Below are positions 27,003 to 36,251 of a stretch of DNA of 64,000 nucleotides, one piece after another. The stretch lies in assembly GCA_016785225.1 (NCBI GenBank), contig JAFBJZ010000847.1, positions 434,001-498,000 of the forward strand. Direction: 5' to 3'. The translations under genes and the position numbers were made by a program. Source of the DNA: Psettodes erumei. Its lineage: Eukaryota > Chordata > Actinopteri > Pleuronectiformes > Psettodidae. Below the pieces are notes generated by a model, which saw only the letters and a list, made by a program, of their open reading frames with translations, ran no database searches and was not told the DNA's origin. How positions within the stretch are numbered: the stretch's first letter is position 1; each line of letters begins with the position of its first letter.

Positions 27003-27778
27003 ATAGGAACCACAAATACAACATAGTATGCCTAAAATGATATTTCTCCATCCTGTACCAGTGTCTACTCAGGTTTGACCCCACATAGATGCTCTTCCTG
27101 TTGCCTTGACAACCAAGGACCTCTGAAATATGCACGTGAGAATCTGTGTATACGTGTTTACCCTTGGCAACTCATCTCATTTCCTGCAGCTGGCAGTGCC
27201 CTCAGCATGGCCCGTGTCCACTCCCTCCTCTTAATATTTTCAGCTGTAATGTTGTTGTTAAGCACATAGGCAGCTCGCCATAAAAAATACTTCCTAAAAT
27301 GTTCAATACCCTTTACCTTTCCTGTCCATTAGCATTGTTGCTGCAATTAACTTGTCATTTATCATTTGTATCACACCGGGATGTGTTGTTGTGTCTTTTC
27401 GCAATGGCTCAGCATTAGCCTGTGTTACTTTCTTTAGACCTTCTCCTTGCTCCATTTCCTCTTTCTCAGTATGCAGCCCTTCTCCTCTTTGTCTCTGACA
27501 CTGTCAGTCATTATCCTAACCCCCAGAGCAGAAAGGACTGTACGTGTGTGTGTGTGTGAGTGTGTGAGATTATGTTTTCGTGTAGGTACAACAGGGTGCA
27601 ACAGAAAGGGAGGGTGCCAGCAGCTCTGATTGCAGAGTCACTCGGGGACAACATTGCCAGTGTCTGGACACAGAATCTCAATGGACACTTTCAAATCTAC
27701 AGAGACACACACACACAGTGCCTGGCCAAGAATGGCGACCGATAACAGCACCTGTCCTCGGATTTGCTATCACCTCCC

Positions 27779-27783
<5 letters not shown>

Positions 27784-27812
<29 letters not shown>
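27784..27812. repeat. (AC)14 microsatellite
   Basis: Pure AC run. Confidence 0.95.
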
Positions 27813-27816
<4 letters not shown>

Positions 27817-27849
27817 TAGACATGGTGTACTGACAGGTTCTGTGTCCCC

Positions 27850-27873
27850 ATGGCGGAGGAGAGAGATGAGGAT
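27850..27873 (+). CDS. Possible first coding exon of iqcj-schip1 (weak candidate)
   Basis: An ATG in a good initiation context (ccccATGg) opens eight codons, MAEERDED, then meets a consensus donor gtgagt at 27874 in phase 0. That is exactly the phase needed to join the exon at 33192. Mammalian IQCJ has only about three residues (MRL) before this junction, and the peptide here does not resemble them, so homology gives no support. Short ATG-donor pairs of this kind arise by chance in tens of kilobases. Other exact MRL-type start exons with a donor were not found upstream, so the true one may lie outside the window. Confidence 0.15.
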
Positions 27874-28276
27874 GTGAGTGTGATGGCAGAGATGGCGTCG
27901 GCTGGCTGGCTGGCTTGCTGGGCCAAAGGACTCCAGGGAGGCTTGACTGATAGAGCCTTCCTCCAAGTCCTCTGGATAGCCTGTGTCTGTGTGTGTGTGT
28001 GTTTGGAGAGGAGGTATGTAGTATGGCAGATGGTATGATGGTTTTTAAAGCAGTTAGGTTACCATCAGTGGAGGACCAGGTCATGACAGATTATTGGCCG
28101 AAAGGTGACTGGAACAACTCCTCCTCAAGGTTATGCCATTATTAGGTTAGAAAAACCTGTTCAGAAGAGCTAATCCATGCATGTAAAATCAATGTTTATT
28201 GGGCTGATTGAGCTTTGTTTGTTCAGTGATGGCTAACATATTGCTGTCAGTTCAAGGTACTGAGCAAAAAGATAAA

Positions 28277-28470
28277 GGTGAGTACATTTCCTCAAGCACT
28301 GTACTTAAATACAATTTGAGGCGCTGGTGCAGTATTAGTACTTCATAACTTCTCTTTTTCCATCACTATTGTTTTTACCTTTTACTCCACGGCAATTATT
28401 TCAGAGCAGTAGTTATTATTAGCAGTAATTATTTTCAGTAACAAATGCAGATTTTACATTATTATGAACC
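28277..28470 (+). repeat. Dispersed teleost repeat (agtactgtacttaaatacaattt family)
   Basis: Reads gtgagtacatttcctcaagc, actgtacttaaatacaattt, ttttactccac and atttcagag in order. I recognise this as a common percomorph repeat rich in AGTAC/GTACT. Diverged copy; class not certain (possibly a non-autonomous DNA element). Confidence 0.6.
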
Positions 28471-30600
28471 TTGGTGCAGTTATAGATTTAACAGCCCAAA
28501 AATTATTGAATTATTAATAATTAAAATGAGCTCCACCTTCATTTTTTATAACAATATAGTATTTATAACTTTAAAAATTACTTAAGTAACTTGAGGTTTA
28601 GAAATGCATGCCGTGTGCATGAGTGCATGTGTGCACCATATAAATGTCTGTGTGTGAAGCTTTCCGGACACAACGCACCGGAGTTAATTGAGTTCATCAG
28701 GAAAACAAACATGGCTGGCCAGTATTCTACAGCACTGGAAGACGACAGAATGACGACCAGGTATCTGTTGCCAGCACTTCATATCAGGAAGCTCATCAAG
28801 TATTGAAGAGGAAAATTAACTCACACTGAGAGACTGTGGAAGGTATATGACACAAACAAGAAGAGATGAGAGTGAAGAAGTAGAAAACACAATGAAGAGG
28901 AAGAAGGAGGAATACATCACGTTCATTGAGAGGAAAAGATACTGACCTTAAAAACCCATCAGAGTTCAAAATACATCGCAACAATGAGTATAATGGATTA
29001 TGACTTTGTGTTTTTATAGGCTCCTTAGATGTGTGCACATTTGTCTCCTCTCTTTATCTGTCACACTGTACCCTGAACTGGAGTTAAGGGGGGTATTTAG
29101 AGGAGCAGGAGAGCTATGTAAATCACATGTGTGAGTGTTAATATGTGTGTGGGAATCAGTTGGAGGTGCAAGGGACAGATTTACACCCAAATGTAGAGGA
29201 GAGATGAAGGCCATTTCCCAGGCAGGCCATTTCTCTCTGTTCGGTGTTTCTCTGGTCGGCTGGCATTGGTCCAGTTTAATTTCTTCAGAGCCCACAGGCT
29301 TGTTCTTTCACCCCCATATCCCCTCTTCTCGCCGGCAACGAACAAACCTACTTTCATATTCTCTTCTACTTCAAGTCCCTCACGGACACTCAACAGGATC
29401 ACTTTCTGTCTCTGCAAAGTGCTGTTATCTTTATCTTTCCTTTGCCCTTTGTCCCTTAGAGCTGAGGTTTCCAACCTCTCAGGACCTCAATCATGCAACT
29501 CCTCCATCCTCTCCTGTGTGGTTTCTCATTGTATGAACCTTTGACCTTCCTTAATAAGCCAGAAAAATCTCAACTGAGATAAATATTTACCGTGTAATTA
29601 TCTCTATATTTCTTATACAGTCTAGGTGCACTCTAAATCTTCAACATTCCTCAAAGAAAAAGGACAAAAAAAAGGTTCATTTTTGTAAAAATTTCATAAG
29701 AGCTGATGATGAATGAGACTGCTGATTTCAGCCAGAAAACACCACACCATCTCTAATAGAAAAACCCTTTTTTATTCAATAGGCTTTTCTTTTTTCAACT
29801 GAAATCAGGTTGGGTCATTCTTTATAGTCCCATAATGGAAGTGTGATGTGCAGCCAGGGTTTAAAACATCATATTAACAAGACAGTAAAACAGCAGGGGC
29901 ACCACACACAACTGAGAGACAGTAAAAATGATTTTAAAAAAACAACAACAAAAAAAAAAACAACTATGATGCAGTGAAAACAATAGCAATGTTGAAACCA
30001 ATATTAAAGCAATAAGCAGTATAAAAGCCACAAGATCCTACCAGAAGTGTTGCAGCACAGAATGCAAATGAAAGGCAGAGGCGGCAGCTGTTAATGGTCA
30101 GTGTATCAGTAGTAATGCGATATATACTGAGCAGGTACAAACTGAGCTTTACTCAAGCCACTTGTCCTGTTTGCCTCTGTCCTTTAACCTTTCACATCTG
30201 CTTTTTCTTCCTTCCCAAATTATTGGCCCGTTGTTCTTTATTATATCTTCTCAAAGAGGAAGGCTACTTTTCTCACAGTGCAATCAAACCATCATTTCCA
30301 TCTCTCCTCTCTCAGTGCTTGCTCTTCTCTCATCCCTTCTGCCTGTTTTGTTGTATTTTCTTTTGTTGCTTTGGGAAGTGTTAAAGACAAAATGGTGATG
30401 AAGGAGGAGAGAGATAGAGACAGAGAGGGGTAAAGGAGGGATGGATAATGAAAGAAGGCTTGTGGTCTGTATTTGGCTGTCAGTTGCTCAATTTCCTCTG
30501 TTGTTGTATGGTGTCCTGTGGGTTCAAGGTCCCTTCTCCATCTGAATCTCTCTCTCTCTTCCTCTCTCTGCTCTGCCATAAATCCCACCAACACACATAT

Positions 30601-30603
<3 letters not shown>

Positions 30604-30632
<29 letters not shown>
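30604..30632. repeat. (CA)14 microsatellite
   Basis: Pure CA run ending in cgcatgcat. Confidence 0.95.
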
Positions 30633-30635
<3 letters not shown>

Positions 30636-31307
30636 TGCATACGTACACAGACCAATCAATACAAGCCTGCTTGGCACTGCCAAAGCCCAAAATGACTATA
30701 GATTTTCTGTCGACTTTGCCACTAAATTATGCAAACCTGTGGTTTATGTTCCAGTACTTTTTTTTGGCATCCCTAGACCAGACGCAGGATGGGGTTTTCC
30801 ACTGAGGCAGAGGTGGAAGGATACAGGTGTGGATATCTGTTTCCGACAACAAACAAACATACAACCCGTGGTTTGATTTTCAATGATTGCAAAATTTTTA
30901 CTGCTATAGATTTTTAAATCAATACAGTGTATTAAGACCATCGTAAATGTCCTGCGGAAGTCAAGGTTTTGTTTAAGTGGTGAATAATGTGCGCTGCATA
31001 TCAGTGCTGGAGCTTCAGTTTTGTGAGCCCACAGGGTTGGGTAAAGTCTTAAATGCAGCTCTGTCTAATTTTAAAAGTGAAGTATTGTATAAAACCTGCA
31101 AAGAACTAAAAAGATGAACATTTACTAGAGATGGACATATCCTCCATCTATGGAAATCAGTAAATTAGTCACCTGCAGGCCAACTCTTCCCGTAACGCAA
31201 TCATTTGATGTTTCATAGGAATCTGACATGTTCCCCTGTGGATATGCATCAAAACAGAGATTTTCATTTTATTCATTTTAATCCTAATTATTTACCTATT
31301 TACTTAC

Positions 31308-31312
<5 letters not shown>

Positions 31313-31357
<45 letters not shown>
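31313..31357. repeat. (TG)22 microsatellite
   Basis: Pure TG run of 45 bases. Confidence 0.97.
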
Positions 31358-31358
<1 letters not shown>

Positions 31359-33191
31359 TTTGAGCCAATGCCTGCTTCAAAGTATGTTTGTGTTTCTGAG
31401 GTGGGCTAATAGTTTGTCTGGCAAGGCCTGTGACAGGATCATCACTAACTCTAAGGGGAAATTGAAATGATCGGCTCAGTCAGTCTCCCAGCAACTCCAT
31501 TACCCAGAACCTCACAATCGAACACACACAGACACACTCATCTCCTCTCCTTGTTTATACTTGGCTTGTCTCTCCATCATTGTCACTTTAGCCTCTCTCT
31601 GTCTGTTGTCTCTCTCCCTGCCCGAGACTTTCTTCTACATCTCTCTGACTTGAAGTTATTTTAGTGTCTTTAATGTTCATCCTTCTTTCTGTATGCCTCT
31701 TACTTTTGCTCTATCTCTCCTCTGTCTGTTTCAAAACTCCCAAACGGCACTTCTCAAAGTCTGTTTAAAATGTCTGACTGGATGTGAGTGTGAGAGGGGG
31801 AGGGGGGCTTTATAAAAGAGAGACAGCTGTCTGCCCAGGATACCATTAGGGAGGAATTGGGAGAATGAGGTGACACTGAGTCTCAGGGCAGTAGAAAGTT
31901 TAGGGAGGTTCGGGTTGTGCGAAATTCAGAGTGGAGCCACACTTTCACAGATCTTCCTTTCATCAGGGAGAAACTGAGAGGGGGAAAAACAAACAGACAG
32001 AAAGAGATGAAAAACAGCTCCTTGAAGCAATCATTGATCACTAGTCAAAGTCCTTGATTCAGTCTAATGAGCTGCTTGTTCCTTCTGGGAGGCTGTGTAA
32101 TGAGAAAAACAACACTGCCCGCCACAGTGGGAATGGGCAAACAGCCAAATAAGATAGACCTCTTCATAAAAAAAATAATAAAAAAGATACAATGGTTTCT
32201 GACAGTATAGCAGAAATTCATAAGACACAGGTCCATGTATACAGTACTGTCTGTGCTTGGTTACACCTTGGTTATGGTTTATTGCTATAATATTAACCAT
32301 GTACTAGATTTCCTTGAGTGAATTTTAATTATAGGCCAATTTTGGCATCAAATAGGTGCAGTATATACTTCATTATGCAGTAATGGAACAATCCAACAGA
32401 AGGTCAAAGTAAAGTGTTGGATTTTACAAGTTTCAGTGTAAACACACACACACATACACTGTGTGTAGCTGGTGGCTGCTCAGTGCCCTGATGTGACCCT
32501 CTTGGCTCATCAGGAAGAACAGCTCCACTTAAACTTTGTTGCTCCCTTGTAATTGAATTAGTCTGCTCAATTATGTAGAGGCAGGCCCGTCCTCATTACA
32601 CAGCACTATTAAAGCATGAAGATGGAGCCGAGGGGAGGCAAGCAGCAGGCGAGGAGTGGTGAGCGGTGCTAAAGCTGTAAAAGTCATTTCAGTGAAAGTG
32701 TAAAGTTTTCACTGCTCTAATCTTCAAGGTGTTGGCCACATCTGTACAACACCTGTGCCATAGCTCATGAATTATGTCCTGCTGTACCTTCCCTGCCTCG
32801 CCTGTCTCGCTCTGTTCGACTTTCCTCTTTGACTCTCTCTGGGCTTATGAGGGCCAAATGCCTGGAAAATGCTGAGGCAGCAATTTGGTCGAGTTTTTCC
32901 AAAGCTTGCTTTACTAACTTCACAAGAAAACATCTAACTGAGCCAAAATGCTGTCAGCCCACTTGCTGCAGGGGTCCCTGAGCTCAGCACAATGATCACA
33001 CATCTGCCAGACATAGATTCATATTTGCACACACTCACACACATACACTGTAGGGATTTCTGCCTTTTTCAAAAGCTCCTCCCTTTTCTGTGCCATCGAA
33101 GATGTCAACCCCTTTCTTATTTGTCTTTGTTTATTTTTTCTTATTTCATTTTATCTCTCTGTTTGTCCCTCCTTCCATGTCTCTCACACAG

Positions 33192-33256
33192 GAGCAGCTG
33201 AAGAGCCTCCAGAGTGGTTTCAAGCATGTTAATGATGGAAGTTTCCAGCTGCAGAG
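33192..33256 (+). CDS. iqcj-schip1: IQCJ-SCHIP1, internal coding exon (N-terminal region)
   Basis: A 65-bp exon between an acceptor ending ctctcacacag and a donor gtgggt. It enters in phase 0 and leaves in phase 2. It reads EQLKSLQ at its start and VNDGSFQLQ at its end, matching the N-terminus of vertebrate IQCJ (EELKRLQ...VNDGKYSFE) a few residues after the initiator. The acceptor has a long, strong pyrimidine tract (about 33115-33185). There is no in-frame ATG inside the exon, so the start codon lies in an upstream exon or at the in-frame ATG at 33177, which sits in the tract 15 bases before the exon. The protein is a cytoplasmic adaptor of axon initial segments and nodes of Ranvier, where IQCJ-SCHIP1 binds ankyrin-G and calmodulin (family knowledge). 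Identity rests on the match plus phase agreement with the next two exons. A separate IQCJ-only product would use the same exon. Confidence 0.88.
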
Positions 33257-33274
33257 GTGGGTTTATGCACACGT

Positions 33275-33278
<4 letters not shown>

Positions 33279-33310
<32 letters not shown>
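33279..33310. repeat. (CA)16 inside the 251-bp IQCJ intron
   Basis: Starts 23 bases after the first recognised exon. Intronic CA repeats in RNA are known hnRNP L sites. Confidence 0.96.
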
Positions 33311-33311
<1 letters not shown>

Positions 33312-33427
33312 CAGAAAGACAGAATGAGCAGCCTGCTCTTGTGCTGATGTAAAAGCCCATTTCCCTGCAGATGGGACCAAGCCATCTCTGTTTAATTACT
33401 GATAACCCTGACTGAGATTGAACCTGG

Positions 33428-33434
<7 letters not shown>

Positions 33435-33460
<26 letters not shown>
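33435..33460. repeat. (TG)13 inside the 251-bp IQCJ intron
   Basis: Complementary to the CA tract 125 bases upstream in the same intron. UG repeats in RNA are known TDP-43 and CELF sites. Confidence 0.96.
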
Positions 33461-33465
<5 letters not shown>

Positions 33466-33485
33466 CCTCTGAATGTCCCCTACTA

Positions 33486-33499
33486 CCCCCCCCCCCCCC
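33486..33499. repeat. C14 run serving as polypyrimidine tract
   Basis: Fourteen C directly before tggctcag and the exon at 33508. Confidence 0.95.
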
Positions 33500-33507
33500 T
33501 GGCTCAG

Positions 33508-33579
33508 TAATCATCTGACCATGGACCTTGATAACAACATCAATATCAACATGCCGCCCATTGAGAACAAGGTGTTGAT
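33508..33579 (+). CDS. iqcj-schip1: IQCJ-SCHIP1, internal coding exon (pre-IQ region)
   Basis: A 72-bp exon, phase 2 in and phase 2 out. The acceptor is ggctcag directly after a run of 14 C; the donor is gtgagt. The split codon with the previous exon is AG|T (Ser). The exon then reads NHLTMDLDNN, an Asn/Ile-rich stretch, and PPIENKVL, aligning with NHQLAMDAENN and LQPLESKVK of mammalian IQCJ. The next split codon is AT|T (Ile), which supplies the first Ile of VLIIQRAW, the same order as VKIIQRAW in mammals. The linker here is slightly shorter than the mammalian one, which accounts for most of the difference between 91 codons here and about 94 in the mammalian counterpart. The function of this segment is not known; it precedes the calmodulin-binding helix. 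Confidence 0.9.
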
Positions 33580-34051
33580 GTGAGTATATCTTTTATCTCT
33601 GACTAAATGAATTAAGAATTTTGATTACATACAGTAGCCTATGTGTAATGAAATAGAAAGCTACTACTACTATCTGTGTATTTGTTACTCTCATTAAGTT
33701 TAGCAGTTCCCCAAATTGAGATTCAAGACCACATATAAGAATGTCTTAAACAAATCACCCTCGTATGTTGTCACGTTTCTCTAATCTTCTCTTTCCTCTG
33801 AAAAAAGTGACTGATATGAAATGACTTAGAGTTGTAATGGAGAATCAGTTTTTCTGGAGATGTTCACAACTTGTGGACACACCTCATGTACTGTACATTT
33901 ACACATTGCTTCTTTTGAAGGGGTCATTATCTTCATCACTTCTCAAGTAAACAGAACTTCCTTAATGCTGACCATAGAAAATAGCCTACATGCATTATAT
34001 TTGCAAAATCTGCTCGTGTGTTTCATATGTCCTGCTCTTCAACACATGTAG
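33580..34051 (+). other. iqcj-schip1: Intron between the second and third IQCJ exons
   Basis: A 472-bp GT-AG intron, donor gtgagtat and acceptor cacatgtag. AT-rich and without microsatellites or recognisable repeats. Compact compared with the very long intron that follows. Confidence 0.88.
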
Positions 34052-34187
34052 TATACAGAGGGCCTGGCGTGACTTCCTCCAAAGACAGGAAGTGGAGAAG
34101 AGGAGCCCTTCCCCACCGTCCCTATCCTCCTCCGACAAGATGAGCATGTCGATCAGCATGACAACCCTGTCAGATGGCAGCACCCCA
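34052..34187 (+). CDS. iqcj-schip1: IQCJ-SCHIP1, exon with IQ calmodulin-binding motif and Ser/Pro tail
   Basis: A 136-bp exon, phase 2 in and phase 0 out, with acceptor acatgtag and a consensus donor gtaagt. It encodes the IQ motif IQRAWRDFLQR, which has all key positions of IQxxxRxxxxR. QEVEKRSPSPPS follows, then a Ser/Met-rich stretch ending LSDGSTP. The mammalian protein has IQRAWREYLQRQ, KRSPSPPS and FSDSSTP at the same places, so this exon is the strongest evidence for the gene. The IQ helix is expected to bind calmodulin. STP is the known junction: in the fusion transcript the next residues come from the first shared SCHIP1 exon (DYRED...), and in the IQCJ-only transcript from a different last exon. 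Reading through the donor adds 21 codons before TGA at 34251-34253, so intron retention would give a short tail. The acceptor's pyrimidine tract is weak and interrupted. Confidence 0.93.
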
Positions 34188-35077
34188 GTAAGTCATGCCT
34201 ATGTCAAACATTCTCCTCCATTACAAAGTCAAAGCACTGAGACAACGCTGTGATTGACGCTGTTGAGGGGGATGGGGGTTGGAGGGGGTGCATGTGTGAG
34301 AGGATATGGCTCTTTGCTCACACAGCTGAATGGAAAGGGCCGCTGAAGGGCACGTGTTGGCTGTTTTTTACTTATGCTATAAGTTTTGGAGCATGTATTA
34401 AGACGTCCCAGTTAGGTTGTTCATAGTTTTATGATGCTTTACAGTGTACAAAAAATATGGGACAGCCCAGAAGGAGGCAGTATCTCTCATCTAATTTCTT
34501 CAGTATGCCTCTTCTTGGGGGCAGAGAGTAAATATACGAGGATTTTGTCTGACACAAACACAAACACACACACTCTCTCTCACATAAACACAGAACAGAT
34601 ATCCTCATTTAGCACATCTTGCCTTCATTTAACCAGACCGCAGTAAATCCCCTGGATTTTCTTCACTGCGTCTGTTCTGGTCATTGTAATTCTATACTGA
34701 CATCGACTGCAGCCCTCCAGCTGAATAGTGTGTGTGCACACTTCTCTGCTAATCTCTGAGCCTGGAGTCAACAGGCAGGTTAAATCTCAGAGACAGCTGG
34801 GAGAGTTCTGTGTATGAGCACACTTAGGTGGTACTTGTCCACTCAATCACTTCAGAGAAAACCTTTTACACTGAAGAAGACTGTTTGATTTGGATTCCTG
34901 TGGATAAAATGGGGTCGGATGGGTTATTAGTGGTGAGAATTCAGAGTGGGGAACAACCGGAATAAATGCATGCTGTCTGTAAGGTTTACAGTGGCACATG
35001 AAGTTGAGCAGCCGATGGTCAGTATTCAAGTCAAGAAGGTTGTGGATAAAGTCATCAAACATTCTACATGTTTATAT

Positions 35078-35080
<3 letters not shown>

Positions 35081-35110
<30 letters not shown>
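35081..35110. repeat. (CA)15 microsatellite
   Basis: Pure CA run. Confidence 0.95.
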
Positions 35111-35115
<5 letters not shown>

Positions 35116-36210
35116 CATTGTTTGTGTGTGATATCCTTTGGGATGTCATGGAAATGCTTAGCTCAGTGACTCAGACCTGCTGACAAGGGCAGATGATCAT
35201 TACTGAGAGAAAGAGTGTGTGTGTGAGAGAGAGAAAGTGTGCACTGAGAACCTAAGGTCAAGGGAGATAGCAGAGAGCGGTACAGAGGAGAGGAAGATGA
35301 AAAACAGATGTTGGTTCACTGGTTGAATGTGCTGATGCTGTAGATCTGCTCTCTTCTGTGGCAAGCAGAGGCTCAGCTTCTCCTCTCATATGACTTTGTG
35401 GCATTTATTTATTTTTTTTATACCTGATTGATAGCAGCAGTCCACATAAAATCTGTTTTACTATCTTTACTCTGTCTCCATTCATACACTGATTCTTTCT
35501 GCCACTTTTTCCTCTCTTTATTTGATTGTCCTTTCTTTACAGTGATGTTTTTTGCTGGATGTATGATGGATCCACCCTTGTTTGAATTTCTAACAGTTTC
35601 ATTTCTGTCGACCAAGCGATACACTATCAATCTGCACCAGGGTCTATACATTAATGGATGCATGCACAGACATAGACACGCAAAGAGACACAAGGATGGA
35701 GTCATATTTTCCTGAGACAATGTGATGTGGCAGTCATCTCTAAAGTGATTGAATTTGTAACCTTTGTGCCTATATCAGTCTTTGACAAAACCATGTTGCA
35801 TGACATGGCAATATGTGTATGTTTGCACAACCACATTTGTGTGTGCACAGCGTATGTCAAACCTCGTCCTTGTTTGTATTTCAAAACAAGCTATTTTTTC
35901 ATCATCACATGTTTTCAAAAGGGATGAGTGTAATGTTCTAAGCAGCGTGCGGTTGACATGCAACTCTTTACTGTGTAAATGATCTTTCACACTGTAATTT
36001 AGCTCACTCATTGCCATAGCAATCCTGCAAAACAGAGCAGACTGTGGATATCTCTCTTTATGATCGATCCCTCAGCTCCATAGCAACACCACAGAGGGAG
36101 GCAGAAATTATAGGTTTCATTAAAGAGGAACCTAACAAAACTCTGGCTTTTATGCCCAGATATGAATCAGCTGTCTAAATTTTATTGTTTCATAATACTG
36201 TACCGTGTCA

Positions 36211-36214
<4 letters not shown>

Positions 36215-36247
<33 letters not shown>
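36215..36247. repeat. (AC)16 microsatellite
   Basis: Pure AC run, followed within 60 bases by further CA-rich sequence. Confidence 0.95.

Positions 36248-36251
<4 letters not shown>

Larger units (their letters stand above)
16000..27800. other. Non-coding: upstream flank or first intron, third part
   Basis: No exon recognised. Contents: a pyrimidine-rich block (16750-17220), GA, CA and GT tracts (19229-19275, 23564-23590, 24792-24843), an AT-rich stretch (23820-24420) and a dispersed repeat tail (about 26820-27002). There are short direct duplications at 20260-20290, 22177-22201 and 25690-25715. Everything else appears to be unique sequence without coding character. Confidence 0.55.
27874..33191. 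other. Non-coding: sequence directly upstream of the first recognised IQCJ exon
   Basis: Holds a dispersed repeat (28277-28470), CA and TG tracts (30604-30632, 31313-31357), an A-rich stretch near 29935-29960 and a block with TAATT cores near 32515-32620. The last 75 bases are the pyrimidine tract of the acceptor at 33191. No other exon is recognised. Confidence 0.55.
33257..33507 (+). other. iqcj-schip1: Intron between the first two IQCJ exons, built largely of simple repeats
   Basis: A 251-bp GT-AG intron. It contains (CA)16 at 33279-33310, (TG)13 at 33435-33460 and a run of 14 C at 33486-33499, eight bases before the exon. Together with short flanking T/G and C runs these occupy about a third of the intron. 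The two dinucleotide tracts are complementary in the transcript and could pair. The run of C serves as the polypyrimidine tract. Confidence 0.88.

Noticed and set aside
28640..28805. Frame with fairly balanced composition (SGHNAPELIEFIRKTN...)
   Set aside because: No splice sites of matching phase, no recognised family, next to a diverged dispersed repeat.
30292..30876. Overlapping long frames on both strands
   Set aside because: They run through the (CA)14 tract and CT-rich flanks, which are open in several frames.
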